A DNA stretch of 64,000 bases from Flavobacteriales bacterium (GTDB taxonomy: Bacteria > Bacteroidota > Bacteroidia > Flavobacteriales_D > Sanyastnellaceae). Location of the stretch: NCBI GenBank assembly GCA_016722445.1, contig JADKIZ010000005.1:235563-299562 (forward strand). Reading direction: 5' to 3'. The number at the start of each line of letters is the position of its first letter. Positions within the stretch are counted from its first letter, which is position 1. The position numbers and the translations under genes were made by a program. The notes below the pieces were generated by a model that saw only the letters and a program-made list of their open reading frames with translations, ran no database searches and was not told the origin of the DNA. Below are positions 1 to 8,663 of this stretch, one piece after another.

Positions 1-88
1 GATGCACCTTTCTAGACGAGTATTGTTCGGGAGCCACAGATCTTCTGTTTCGGATTAAATGTGTAATTTCACTTAAGTTATACTTCAT
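1..88 (-). CDS. Nitroreductase family protein, N-terminal fragment cut by the window edge
   Basis: An ATG at 86-88 opens a reading frame running leftwards to the window edge, giving 29 residues that begin MKYNLSEITHLIRNRRSV and go on to APEQYSSRK. An early I-x-x-R-R-S motif followed by P-x-x-Y/F is the usual opening of flavin-dependent nitroreductases, which bind FMN through the RRS segment. A TAGTTTTG promoter box lies about 25 bases upstream of the ATG on the same strand, which supports this start. Only the first sixth or so of a typical 190-residue protein is visible, so the family call rests on the N-terminal motif alone. Confidence 0.55.
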   Translation of the reverse strand, partial: MKYNLSEITHLIRNRRSVAPEQYSSRKVH

Positions 89-112
89 GGTGCAGTTGGC
101 ATTTCAAGTTCG

Positions 113-120
113 CAAAACTA
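113..120 (-). promoter_or_regulatory. Bacteroidota -7 box (TAGTTTTG) for the nitroreductase-like gene
   Basis: The minus strand reads TAGTTTTG, an exact match to the phylum's TAnnTTTG -7 consensus, about 25 bases before the ATG at 88. I did not find a clear -33 TTTG. It lies between two divergent genes. Confidence 0.45.
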
Positions 121-209
121 CATCCTAATGTTGGCGCTTGAGGAAGCATGTCTACCAAAGGATTTCATATCATTGCCACAGATACCATTTGAAACAAGGA
201 TATTCAGAA

Positions 210-989
210 ATGAGTCAGCATAACACAAAAACCATTATTGTAACAGGTGCAGGATCCGGTATGGGGCGTGCAACGGCATGCCTGTTGTCCGCAAACAAAG
301 ATCACAGGATCATACTTGTTGGCAGAAGGAAAGAACTATTGGATGAAACATTGCAACTCATGGAAAGGCCATCTGATCATTTCACCCTTAATTTAGATGT
401 TCGCGAAAGCGCAGCTTGGGTTGCAGGATTGAAAAAAATCGGTGCAGAAATGCTAAATATTTCGGCCGTATTTGCAAATGCAGGAATAGGTGGAGAAAAT
501 CACTACGGTGAAAAAGACAGTTGGCATGAAATCATTTCTACCAACCTTGACGGGACATACGTTACTATCATGGAAACGCTTCCATTCCTCAAAAAATCGA
601 CGGGTGTTTTCAAACACGTCGTCATTACTTCATCCTGTTTAGGGCGATTCGGTGTACCCAATTACACAGCATACTGCACTGCAAAAACTGGATTGTTGGG
701 ATTAACAAGGTCTTTGGCAGTTCAGTTGGCTCAAGAAAATATTTTGGTGAATGCGATATGCCCGGGTTGGGTTGAAACAGACATGGCTAAGGCGAGTATT
801 CAAAGATTGGCTGACAGAAATGGTCAGAGTTATGAAACCGCTTTTGCAGAACAAATGTCATTTGTGCCTTTGAACAGAATTTCACAACCCAGTGAAATTG
901 CTGAATTGGTTGCCTTTCTAATGTCGGATAAACAAACATCCATCACTGGTCAAAGCATTGATATCAATAACGGTTCATTCATGATCTGA
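210..989 (+). CDS. Short-chain dehydrogenase/reductase (SDR), FabG-like
   Basis: This 259-residue protein has the classical SDR layout. The NAD(P)-binding glycine motif TGAGSGMG is near residue 11, NAG (ANAGIG) near residue 92, the catalytic Ser in ITSSC and the YxxxK pair in YCTAK, followed by PGWVETDM. Classical SDRs use Ser-Tyr-Lys to move a hydride between NAD(P)H and a carbonyl or hydroxyl; the substrate cannot be told from sequence. I start at 210 (MSQHNTK) because the frame open from 138 adds 24 residues unlike the family and an AAGGA lies about 10 bases before 210. Its stop overlaps the next ATG (TGATG), so the two genes are probably translationally coupled. Confidence 0.9.
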   Translation: MSQHNTKTIIVTGAGSGMGRATACLLSANKDHRIILVGRRKELLDETLQLMERPSDHFTLNLDVRESAAWVAGLKKIGAEMLNISAVFANAGIGGENHYGEKDSWHEIISTNLDGTYVTIMETLPFLKKSTGVFKHVVITSSCLGRFGVPNYTAYCTAKTGLLGLTRSLAVQLAQENILVNAICPGWVETDMAKASIQRLADRNGQSYETAFAEQMSFVPLNRISQPSEIAELVAFLMSDKQTSITGQSIDINNGSFMI

Positions 990-2377
990 TGAAAATACTT
1001 TCGATTACCCTTTGTCTCTTCATATGTCGAACTGCCTTAGCGCAGGACGCGGATTCCGTGATGATTGCCAAAATTCATGAGGAAATATTGCTTCATGGCG
1101 CATGTTATGAGGATCTAAGACATTTGTGCAAAGACATCGGACAACGATTGGCTGGAAGTGACAATGCTGCCAAGGCCATAGAATGGGGTAAGGCAACATT
1201 ATCGGCCATACAGCCAGACTCGGTGTACCTCATGCCCGTTGAGGTTCCACATTGGACGCGGGGAAAAAATGAATCCGGCACCTATATTCTCCATGGAGCC
1301 GACGGACAACCACAACAATTGCAGGTAGCATTAACTGCTCTTGGGGGATCTGTTGGAACCCAGGGAGTCATTACCGCAGAAATTGTAGAAGTCAAATCGT
1401 TTGATGAATTAAAAGCGTTGGGTGAAGAGAATGTCAAAGGGAAGATTGTCTTCTTCAACAAAGCTATGGACGCCGCCCTGATCAATACAGGCGCGGCATA
1501 CGGCGGCGCTTACCCCATTCGCGGTCAGGGACCGTCAGAAGCAGCCAAGTACGGTGCGGTGGCATGTCTTATCCGATCGCTCACCCTTGCTGATGACAAC
1601 TACCCACACACGGGCGCAACACGTTATGAGGAAGGAGTTCACAAGATCCCTGCAGCAGCGTTAAGCGCAGTCGCTTCGAGACAGTTGAGTAAGGACTTGA
1701 AATCCAATCCAGGGTTGAAATTCAGTTTGCAATTGTCTTGTGAAGCTTTTCCGAGAACCATGCAAGCTAATGTCATTGCTGAATTGCGAGGCAAAGACTT
1801 TCCTGACGAGTACATTACTATTGGAGGCCACCTCGACTCTTGGGACATTGGTGAAGGTGCACATGATGACGGTGCAGGAATTGTTCAATCGATAGAGGTA
1901 TTGAGGGCACTTCGCGCTTTGGGATACCAACCAAGGCATACCATCCGAATCGTACTTTTTATCAATGAAGAATTTGGCAATGACGGTGGAACAACCTATG
2001 CTCAAAGAGCACGTGAAAAAGATGAAATACACGTAGCCGCCTTAGAAAGCGATGCCGGTGGATTTAGTCCGAATGGATTTGATTGCGATATCAGTGATGA
2101 TCAATATGAGATTTTATCCAGTTGGGCGCCGTTGTTCGACGATTACAACTTATTCCGATTCCGACGTGGAGGAAGTGGTGTGGATATCAGACCATTGAAG
2201 GGTGGGCGCGTTGCATTATTCGGTCTTTTGGTCGATGGTCAGCGATATTTTGACTATCACCACTCAAACAATGACGTGTTTGAAAATGTTAATCGTAGAG
2301 AGTTGGAATTGGGCGCTGCAGCAATGGCATCGCTGGTTTTCATGATTGATCAAACGGGAATTCCGATGAAAAAATGA
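989..2377 (+). CDS. M28 family zinc aminopeptidase/carboxypeptidase Q-like, secreted
   Basis: This 462-residue protein begins with a signal peptide (ILSITLCLFICRTALAQ). The central part looks like a protease-associated insert (residues about 100-230). The C-terminal half carries the M28 metal ligands in order: GGHLDSWD, HDDGAG with the bridging Asp, NEEFGNDG with the catalytic Glu-Glu, ESDAGG and HHSNND. M28 enzymes of the carboxypeptidase Q group hydrolyse dipeptides or N-terminal residues with two zinc ions. It should act in the periplasm or outside the cell. It shares its start with the stop of the SDR gene, so the two are likely one operon, although no functional link is evident. Confidence 0.9.
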   Translation: MKILSITLCLFICRTALAQDADSVMIAKIHEEILLHGACYEDLRHLCKDIGQRLAGSDNAAKAIEWGKATLSAIQPDSVYLMPVEVPHWTRGKNESGTYILHGADGQPQQLQVALTALGGSVGTQGVITAEIVEVKSFDELKALGEENVKGKIVFFNKAMDAALINTGAAYGGAYPIRGQGPSEAAKYGAVACLIRSLTLADDNYPHTGATRYEEGVHKIPAAALSAVASRQLSKDLKSNPGLKFSLQLSCEAFPRTMQANVIAELRGKDFPDEYITIGGHLDSWDIGEGAHDDGAGIVQSIEVLRALRALGYQPRHTIRIVLFINEEFGNDGGTTYAQRAREKDEIHVAALESDAGGFSPNGFDCDISDDQYEILSSWAPLFDDYNLFRFRRGGSGVDIRPLKGGRVALFGLLVDGQRYFDYHHSNNDVFENVNRRELELGAAAMASLVFMIDQTGIPMKK

Positions 2378-2492
2378 AAATTGGGCCGATCCGTTAACAA
2401 TTAGGAATTAAACATTCTTTTGATTTGAACCGTCGAGAAACCCAATTTCTATTGTTGTTTTGTTGCCCTAATATTTTTATTTCCAGATTCAC

Positions 2493-4430
2493 ATGAAGAA
2501 ACAATTACTTTTTGTCTTTGCATTGCTCACCTGCAGCGCCTTGAGTGCACAGGTTTACATGAGCGAAAACTTTGATGGAGCAGGCACTACGCTTCCATCA
2601 GGATGGTCCGTAACCACTGCAGACGCTACCAGCGATGGATGGCTTCGCGATGTAGCAGCTAACCTCGCAAGCACCTCTTGGGGTTATCCTGACAACGGCA
2701 CTAAAATCATGAGCACCAATGATGACGGCTGTAACTGCAATAAAAGTGCAGACCGTTTGATTTTCCCAAGCGTGGACCTGAGCGTTGCTACAGCTCCATT
2801 TCTTCTTTTTGATCAGTATTATTTTGCTCAAACTTATCAGAGCATCACTGAAACTGCGTTTATTGAAGTTTCTACCAATGGTGGTACATCATGGACACAA
2901 CTTTCAGAAGTGACTGCAAACACCACCAACGGCTGGCAGTCAGTAGCTTTTTCTTTAGCAGCCTATGCTGGTCAGACTAATGTGACCATTTCTGTTTTGT
3001 ATGATGACAATGGCGGATGGCTTTATGGTTTCGGCATTGACAATGCATCAGTTCAGGAACAACCAGATGGTCTCAATTTGGCCGTTTCTGGTTTCACTGC
3101 TGCTCCATTGATCGAAGCAATTCCATCATTGGTAAATGCTTCGCAAGTTGTTGTAGGTCGTGAAATCTACTTCGTTGTGGATGTAACTAACAGCAGCGGA
3201 GATGTGATCAACTCATTTGATATCACAGTAACCAATGGTTCACAAACCGTTTCTCAGTCATTCTCGGCAATGGGTATGAACTGGTTGGCTTCAGAGTCAA
3301 TCGTTCTTGATACTCCAATTGCTGCGAATTCTGGCAACAACAACTATTCTGTGACTGTAAGCAACATCAACGGCGGTAACGATGACAACAGCGCTGACAA
3401 CAGCAGCTCTAGCACAAATATCGCTGGTGTAACCCTTCACCCTGACAAAGCAGTTGTGATCGAAGAAGCAACTGGTACTTGGTGCGGCTGGTGCCCACGT
3501 GGTACTGTAATGATGGACTATATGTCCGAAGCATATCCAAATAACTTCATTGGTATTGCTGTTCACAATGCAGACCCAATGGTTGTTTCTGCATATGACA
3601 CTTGGATTGGTGGTCAAATCAATGGATATCCTTCTATTCTTGCTGACCGTGACGGTGTAGTTTACGATCCACTCGATATGGAAGATCAGGTTGTTGAAAA
3701 AGCACAAGCTGCTCCTTCAGTAACTTGCGGTGTAACTCACAGTTTGAGTGGTTCTACCCTGACTGTAGATGTTTCTGCTACTTACAATGAGAATCTCAGC
3801 GGCGACTACCGTTTCAATGTTATTTTGGTTGAAGATCATATCACAGGTTCAGGTGGTCAGTGGCCACAAACTAACTACTACTCTGGTGGTGGTAACGGTC
3901 CAATGGGTGCTTTTGATGAAGCTGGTGCTTCAGTATCTGGTATCTACTATGATCACGTTGGTCGTGCACTTCTTGGCGGTACTACAGGTATGGCTTCAAG
4001 TCTTCCTGCAAGCGGAACTGCTGGTTCTACTTACACTTACCAATTCACAACAACTGTTGATGCTACTTGGAACCTTGGCTGGATGAAACCAGTTGTTCTT
4101 GTAATCAATGCTACAACAGGTGAAATCGTGAATGCGAAGTTCTCTGAACTCACTATTCAGGTAAATGAAGTTCCAACTCTTGACAATTCATTGATCGTTT
4201 ATCCTAACCCAAGCAATGGAATCATCAACATTCAGTCTAACATGGCAAATGTTCGTCAGGCTGATGTTCGTGTATTCTCTGCAACTGGTGAACTTGTTCT
4301 GAACACTCAGATCAACGATATTCGTCAGCAAAACATTCTTGATGTAACTGAATTCGGAAGTGGTATTTATACCATCATGATTGAATCAGAAGGACACGTT
4401 GCTACTCGCCGCGTGACTGTTTCAAAATAA
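2493..4430 (+). CDS. T9SS type A cargo: choice-of-anchor J plus Omp28-like thioredoxin-fold domain
   Basis: This 645-residue protein has a signal peptide (LLFVFALLTCSALSAQ). Residues about 22-190 resemble a cleaved-adhesin/choice-of-anchor J jelly-roll (SENFDGAG at the start, then FIEVSTNGGTSW). A 100-residue Ig-like spacer follows. Residues about 320-420 look like the Omp28 family, with a thioredoxin-type CGWC in GTWCGWCPRG and NGYPSI where thioredoxins have the cis-Pro. The last 75 residues (YPNPSNG..., GIYTIMIES...) are a type A T9SS sorting domain. It should therefore cross the outer membrane through the type IX system and be released or anchored. A strong terminator follows it. The reaction is unknown; disulfide exchange is a guess from CxxC. 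Confidence 0.88.
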   Translation: MKKQLLFVFALLTCSALSAQVYMSENFDGAGTTLPSGWSVTTADATSDGWLRDVAANLASTSWGYPDNGTKIMSTNDDGCNCNKSADRLIFPSVDLSVATAPFLLFDQYYFAQTYQSITETAFIEVSTNGGTSWTQLSEVTANTTNGWQSVAFSLAAYAGQTNVTISVLYDDNGGWLYGFGIDNASVQEQPDGLNLAVSGFTAAPLIEAIPSLVNASQVVVGREIYFVVDVTNSSGDVINSFDITVTNGSQTVSQSFSAMGMNWLASESIVLDTPIAANSGNNNYSVTVSNINGGNDDNSADNSSSSTNIAGVTLHPDKAVVIEEATGTWCGWCPRGTVMMDYMSEAYPNNFIGIAVHNADPMVVSAYDTWIGGQINGYPSILADRDGVVYDPLDMEDQVVEKAQAAPSVTCGVTHSLSGSTLTVDVSATYNENLSGDYRFNVILVEDHITGSGGQWPQTNYYSGGGNGPMGAFDEAGASVSGIYYDHVGRALLGGTTGMASSLPASGTAGSTYTYQFTTTVDATWNLGWMKPVVLVINATTGEIVNAKFSELTIQVNEVPTLDNSLIVYPNPSNGIINIQSNMANVRQADVRVFSATGELVLNTQINDIRQQNILDVTEFGSGIYTIMIESEGHVATRRVTVSK

Positions 4431-4450
4431 TATTCTCAAGACTTAGGAAA

Positions 4451-4483
4451 AGAGGCTGACCGCTTGGTCAGCCTCTTTTTTTT
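4451..4483 (+). terminator. Rho-independent terminator of the Omp28-like gene
   Basis: A perfect 11-bp stem (4451-4461 with 4466-4476) and a 4-base loop run into an uninterrupted T tract, starting 20 bases after the stop codon. Confidence 0.92.
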
Positions 4484-4663
4484 ACGCTCCTTCCTGAGAA
4501 ATATTCTTTTGAAGAATATGCATATCAGCCTATCCACCGATCATCTATGAGCCAGTTTTGCCAGGCCACCAAAACGAATTCACCGTAGAAATGATGTGGA
4601 ATGATGCTTTAGTGTAATCTTTGACAAGAGAAAAGTTTCCGGTAGTTTCTGTAAAAACGACAA

Positions 4664-4689
4664 CAAAAAAACCCATCATGATGATGGGT
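4664..4689 (-). terminator. Terminator downstream of tRNA-Cys
   Basis: On the minus strand, ACCCATCA pairs with TGATGGGT around a 3-base loop and is followed by seven T. It lies 9 bases past the 3' end of the tRNA. Confidence 0.8.
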
Positions 4690-4697
4690 TTCAGATG

Positions 4698-4768
4698 AGG
4701 TCCCGTCCGGATTCGAACCGGAGTAGCAGCTTTTGCAGAGCTGAGCCTAGCCGCTCGGCCACAGGACC
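4698..4768 (-). tRNA. tRNA-Cys (anticodon GCA)
   Basis: The minus strand folds as a cloverleaf. The 7-bp acceptor stem is GGTCCTG with CGGGACC, the discriminator base is U, the anticodon stem is CAGCT/AGCTG with loop CTGCAAA, and the T loop is TTCGAAT with stem CCGG. The anticodon is GCA. The U73 discriminator fits cysteine identity. CCA is not encoded. It has its own promoter box and terminator. Confidence 0.93.
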
Positions 4769-4817
4769 TTATTTCAATGATTTGGGGTGAGCCAAAATCA
4801 ACCGCTTTAACGGGGCG

Positions 4818-4825
4818 CAAATATA
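4818..4825 (-). promoter_or_regulatory. -7 box (TATATTTG) for tRNA-Cys
   Basis: The minus strand carries TATATTTG, an exact TAnnTTTG match, about 50 bases before the tRNA 5' end. The -33 element is not clear. Confidence 0.55.
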
Positions 4826-4953
4826 GCAGGGTTTCACTTAAATGAATATTTGATCAAAAAAATGACTTTATCATATTCATTTTCAATACCAGAAAATTCC
4901 CGTTCGGGACATAAACACATTCGTCATTTAATAAATTGGCATTTCATGCGTTC

Positions 4954-4982
4954 TTTGACATGAATCTGAGGATTTAACTTTG
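4954..4982 (+). promoter_or_regulatory. Promoter TTTG-N17-TAACTTTG
   Basis: A TTTG (4954-4957) and an exact -7 match TAACTTTG (4975-4982) are 17 bases apart. Transcription should begin near 4988-4990. This places an upstream in-frame start codon at 4980 inside the promoter and so favours the ATG at 5016 for the following gene. Confidence 0.75.
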
Positions 4983-5015
4983 CGTCGCAAGGTTCAACCG
5001 ATAAAACCAATTTCT

Positions 5016-5894
5016 ATGAGCAACAAAGTGTACATCGTTGTCATTGCCCTTCTCCTAGGAGTAGTGGGCTTTATGGCAGTAAAAATCAACAATCAAGACA
5101 AAGAGTATGTCTACATTTCACAGGAATATGCCAACCTGGATGAGGATAGAAAAGAGCTCGCTGCCGAACTAGAAGGCATGAAGCTCAACTACGACACCCT
5201 TTCCGTCGAAAATGAGGATATGCAGGCCAAAATTGATGAGCAGGAAAATGAACTTTCTGTTCTCCTGAAAAAAGTTAAAAACAAAGATTACGACATCTCT
5301 AAACTTCGTGCAGAAGCAGAAACACTTCGTGGTATCATGAAAAACTATATTCATCAGATTGATTCTCTCAATCAATTGAATAAACAATTGACCATGGAAC
5401 GCGATGCTGAATCAATGCGTGCGAATGATGCAGAAGCTAAAGGCAAAGAACTCGAAGGCGAATTGAGCACTTCAAAAGAAATGAATGCGAAAGGTTCTGT
5501 TCTTTCGACTGGTGAATTTAGTAACCTCGCTTTGTTTGAGCGCAACACAGGCAAACAAGTAGAAACAGAACGAGCTTCTAAAACTGAGATGATCAAATCA
5601 TGTTTCAGAATACGTAAAAACCCGATTGCCAAACCAGGAGTGCGCACGCTCTATATGAGCGTAGTAGGGCCAGATGGCAAAGTACTCACAGGAAAATCTT
5701 CAGGAACTGTAAGCGTTGGTGGTTCTGAAACACCATACAGTGTAACACGCGAAGTAGACTATCAGCAGAATGACACTGATGTTTGTGTATACTATACCGC
5801 CAATGATGGTTATGAATATCAAAAAGGAAATTACAAAGTGTTGATTTATGAAAGTGGCAACCAAATCGGAAGCTCAACTTTTGTTTTGAAATAG
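5016..5894 (+). CDS. Membrane-anchored coiled-coil protein of unknown function
   Basis: This protein has 292 residues. A single N-terminal membrane segment (VYIVVIALLLGVVGFMAV) is followed by a long charged coiled coil (about residues 20-155, rich in E, K, L and D heptads). A C-terminal region of about 120 residues follows that looks beta-rich (TLYMSVVGPDGKVLTG, YKVLIYESGNQIGSS). The layout suggests a periplasmic coiled coil tethered to the inner membrane and carrying a small beta domain. I recognise no named family. It stands alone between its own promoter and a bidirectional terminator, so it is probably transcribed by itself. Confidence 0.8.
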   Translation: MSNKVYIVVIALLLGVVGFMAVKINNQDKEYVYISQEYANLDEDRKELAAELEGMKLNYDTLSVENEDMQAKIDEQENELSVLLKKVKNKDYDISKLRAEAETLRGIMKNYIHQIDSLNQLNKQLTMERDAESMRANDAEAKGKELEGELSTSKEMNAKGSVLSTGEFSNLALFERNTGKQVETERASKTEMIKSCFRIRKNPIAKPGVRTLYMSVVGPDGKVLTGKSSGTVSVGGSETPYSVTREVDYQQNDTDVCVYYTANDGYEYQKGNYKVLIYESGNQIGSSTFVLK

Positions 5895-5913
5895 ACACTT
5901 CGATTGCAGTATC

Positions 5914-5943
5914 AAAAAGGGATGTCAGCTGACATCCCTTTTT
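5914..5943. terminator. Bidirectional terminator between convergent genes
   Basis: A perfect palindrome with 15-base arms (5914-5928 and 5929-5943) has an A run on one side and a T run on the other. It can terminate both the coiled-coil gene and the convergent gene that ends at 5944. Confidence 0.9.
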
Positions 5944-6804
5944 TTATTCTGTTTTTGTCTTTAATGGAATGTATGCACCGATAGCCCAGGTGCGTTCAAA
6001 GAAGACTATTTTCTGATCGGCTCGAGATGGAAGATGATCTTCCAACATGATATCGGGTAAATTGGACCATCCTGCCTGAGCCGCAACCTGCACAAAAAAA
6101 TAATTCAGAAATTCATAACGTAAACCTGCATGTAGGCTTGCGCCATAACCAGCAAAATGAGGTTTGTTTCTGTGGTTCACTCCAAAAAAAGTGAAGTCGG
6201 TCCACGGCATCATAGTTCCGATGGAAGCACAGGCATTCATGGCAATCAGATGCTTACCCGAATGTCCAAAATTTACCAATGGAGCGCGTCGTTCCAGCGC
6301 CACACGAATAAAATTGAAGCCATCACTGTGGTGATAGTCCATAAAAGAAGATGAATACAAAATGTATTCATTGTTGAACTGCCCCGTGTAATTAGTCAAA
6401 TTCGAAATTGACTCATCAATGTTGCCATCGATTCGCAAAAGTTGGGTTGGAATAATGTGGTATTTCATGTGATCCCAGCCCAACGAAATCGCTGTGTTTT
6501 TCCTGAAGTAGTAACCAGCCCGAAAATTAAACTGTGGCACTGTGAATTGTGTCGGATTGAGATATGTTGAAGGACTAAATTTTTCAGGCATGTCTTCAGC
6601 GCGCACATCATAAAGCGTGAAGTCATAACCATCGCCTTTGAAATGAATATCGCTTTTATTGTAGTAGGCCCGATTGTATCCCCATGTCACATAAAAAGAA
6701 CGATATCTGCTTTGACCATAGGGATCTGTTGTAATCATTTCCTGTGCATTTATTCCAATGAAGGAATAAGTTATTCCGAATAGGAATAAGACTATTGATT
6801 TCAT
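5944..6804 (-). CDS. Putative outer-membrane beta-barrel protein
   Basis: This protein has 286 residues when started at MKSIVLFLFGITYSFIGINAQ, a signal peptide with cleavage after Ala-Gln. The frame is open further upstream (to 6849), but those residues precede the signal peptide and overlap the divergent yraN gene. The mature part alternates aromatic and polar residues in strand-like stretches (FNFRAGYYFRKNTAISLGW, FIRVALERR, GLRYEFLNYFFVQVAAQAG), as expected for an outer-membrane barrel. It ends without a sorting domain. No specific family is recognised. It converges on the coiled-coil gene across a shared terminator. Confidence 0.75.
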   Translation of the reverse strand: MKSIVLFLFGITYSFIGINAQEMITTDPYGQSRYRSFYVTWGYNRAYYNKSDIHFKGDGYDFTLYDVRAEDMPEKFSPSTYLNPTQFTVPQFNFRAGYYFRKNTAISLGWDHMKYHIIPTQLLRIDGNIDESISNLTNYTGQFNNEYILYSSSFMDYHHSDGFNFIRVALERRAPLVNFGHSGKHLIAMNACASIGTMMPWTDFTFFGVNHRNKPHFAGYGASLHAGLRYEFLNYFFVQVAAQAGWSNLPDIMLEDHLPSRADQKIVFFERTWAIGAYIPLKTKTE

Positions 6805-6835
6805 GAATATGAACTTTGATGTAAAATTAGGACTA

Positions 6836-7209
6836 ATGCAAAATGACAAGAATCAGAATAAGGAAAAAGGAGACAAAGGCGAAGAACTTGCTGCTGCATA
6901 TCTGATGGAACATGGCTATGTGATCATTCACAAAAATGGAAACATGCCAGATCCGAAGTTGATTTGATAGCGGAAAAAGGAGATGAAATCATTTTTGTGG
7001 AAGTAAAACTGCGTTACAGCCGTGTTTATGGAGAACCCTGGGAAGCTGTCAATAAAGGCAAACAGAAAAAAATTATCATAGGTGCCGATGCATATCTGAA
7101 GCAGACAAGAAGTATGAAAGAACCACGCTTCGACATCATTTCTATTGTTCAGGGTAATGGAAAAACGGAGATACTGCATATTGAAGAAGCATTCTATCCA
7201 TTTTGCTGA
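6836..7209 (+). CDS. yraN: YraN family putative endonuclease (UPF0102), frameshifted
   Basis: Two frames together give a 124-residue YraN/UPF0102 protein. The first part reads GDKGEELAAAYLMEHGY. The second, one frame over, reads EVDLIAEKGDEIIFVEVKLR, which holds the Asp and ExK residues of the restriction-endonuclease-like fold. One missing base near 6937 in an A/T run (CAAAAATGG where AAATTGG would restore the family's N-W-x4-E-V-D) repairs the frame, and the repaired length equals the family norm. The in-frame start at 6836 is the simplest, but ATGs at 6803 and 6809 are also in frame. It is divergent from the barrel gene and upstream of the pseudouridine synthase. I judge the shift to be a sequence error. 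Confidence 0.8.
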
Positions 7210-7232
7210 ATGTAGGGAGGTCACAGAAGACG

Positions 7233-7240
7233 TACCTTTG
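7233..7240 (+). promoter_or_regulatory. -7 box (TACCTTTG) for the pseudouridine synthase gene
   Basis: TACCTTTG matches TAnnTTTG exactly and ends 22 bases before the ATG at 7263. It excludes the in-frame start at 7203, which would lie upstream of the promoter. Confidence 0.55.
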
Positions 7241-7262
7241 CGGCGAATCAAATCAATATCCA

Positions 7263-8585
7263 ATGGCAAAAAGGGAAGAATCAAAAAAGCCGCTGAAAAA
7301 AGAATCATCGGCTAAAAAGAGAACTGCACCTGTTGAATCGAACAAGGGCAAGAGAGGTTCTTCCCGAAGTGTGCGGGAAGATTATCGGGATAAAAAAGAG
7401 GAACGCCCGAGCCGCACAACCAGAACTGGCAGCAAATCAACTGGAGAAGAAAGACCCTATCGCGGAAGTAGTAAATCTTCTGGTGAAGAAAGACCTTATC
7501 GCGGAAAAGGACGTTCCGACAGCGGAGATAAACCTTATCGTGGTAAAGGCAGGACCGATGGTCCTTCGAAGCCATATCGTGGAAACAGCAGAACCGATGG
7601 CCCTTCCAAGCCATATCGTGGTGATAGCAGAACTGACGGACCAGCCAGACCATATCGTGGGAAAACCAGAACAGATGGATATGATAAGCCATATCGTTCC
7701 AATCAAGGCGACAGAGAAGAAAGAGATTCCAGGCCATTTACAAGGGATAATTCCAGTTATGGCAGTAAACCATACCGCGACAGAGATTCACGCGACGACA
7801 GAAGCACAAGACCTTATGTGCGGGGTAAATTCAGAAAATCCGAGGCTCCTGAATACAAACCAAAAAAACAGGATGGTCTGGTAAGATTGAACAAATTTTT
7901 ATCCAATGCAGGTATCGCTTCAAGGAGAGATGCCGATCAGTTGATTGAACTGGGTTTGGTAAAAGTGAATGGAAAAGTGGTGACAGAACTTGGCCATAAG
8001 GTTGACCCACGCGTTGACGTAGTGAAATACGACGACAAAAACATTAAGCCTGAAAAATTGCGATATGTTCTATTGAATAAACCTAAAGATTTCATCACTA
8101 CGACTGATGATCCAGAAGAGCGCAAAACCGTGATGTGGTTGATCAAAGAAGCTTGCAAAGAGCGTGTATATCCGGTAGGAAGACTCGATAGACAAACCAC
8201 AGGAGTGCTTCTTTTCACCAATGATGGTGATTTGGCGAAGAAACTTACACACCCCAGACATGGTGTACAAAAGCTCTATCAGGTTGAGACCCTGGAAAAA
8301 GTGAGGGGTACTGATATGGATGCGATCCGCAATGGAATTGAGTTGGAAGATGGATTTATTAAGGCTGATGAAATCAGTTATGTAGCTGATGATCCGCGTC
8401 AGATTGGCATTCGAATTCACAGTGGTAAAAACCGCATTGTTCGCAGGATATTCGAACATTTCAACTATACCGTGAAAAAACTGGACCGGGTGATGTTTGC
8501 CGGACTCACCAAGAAAGATCTCCAACGAGGAAGATATCGCCATCTGACGGAGCAGGAAGTAAACTTCCTGAGAATGCTGAAATGA
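7263..8585 (+). CDS. rluB: RsuA/RluB-family 23S rRNA pseudouridine synthase with a disordered Arg/Gly-rich N-terminal tail
   Basis: This protein has 440 residues from MAKREESK. The first 200 or so are low complexity, rich in K, R, S, G and D, with tandem PYRG-type repeats. An S4 RNA-binding domain follows (VRLNKFLSNAGIASRRDAD, about 206-265). The RsuA/RluB-type catalytic domain holds the Asp nucleophile in GRLDRQTTGVLLF (near 309), then KLYQV and RIVRRIFEHF. The fold isomerises a uridine in rRNA to pseudouridine; by similarity this is the RluB/YpuL branch acting on 23S rRNA. Basic tails on this enzyme are common in Bacteroidota. The exact target base is inferred, not seen. Confidence 0.88.
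   Translation: MAKREESKKPLKKESSAKKRTAPVESNKGKRGSSRSVREDYRDKKEERPSRTTRTGSKSTGEERPYRGSSKSSGEERPYRGKGRSDSGDKPYRGKGRTDGPSKPYRGNSRTDGPSKPYRGDSRTDGPARPYRGKTRTDGYDKPYRSNQGDREERDSRPFTRDNSSYGSKPYRDRDSRDDRSTRPYVRGKFRKSEAPEYKPKKQDGLVRLNKFLSNAGIASRRDADQLIELGLVKVNGKVVTELGHKVDPRVDVVKYDDKNIKPEKLRYVLLNKPKDFITTTDDPEERKTVMWLIKEACKERVYPVGRLDRQTTGVLLFTNDGDLAKKLTHPRHGVQKLYQVETLEKVRGTDMDAIRNGIELEDGFIKADEISYVADDPRQIGIRIHSGKNRIVRRIFEHFNYTVKKLDRVMFAGLTKKDLQRGRYRHLTEQEVNFLRMLK
7443..7700 (+). repeat. In-gene tandem repeat encoding PYRGxxRTDGPxx units
   Basis: About seven imperfect units of about 39 bases encode the pattern (K/R)PYRGKxRTDGPS. They give the pseudouridine synthase an RG-rich, probably unstructured tail that may help it hold RNA. 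Confidence 0.8.
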
Positions 8586-8663
8586 TCCGGTAATGACATA
8601 ATCCGGTTGAAAGGTTTTGATTTTCTGCGTCAGTTGTTTCGACTGCGTTTATTTTTTTGAATT

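Noticed and set aside
7333..7884. 183-residue plus-strand frame inside the pseudouridine synthase gene
   Set aside because: It is the alternate-frame reading of the low-complexity repeat DNA, with no signal or family features.
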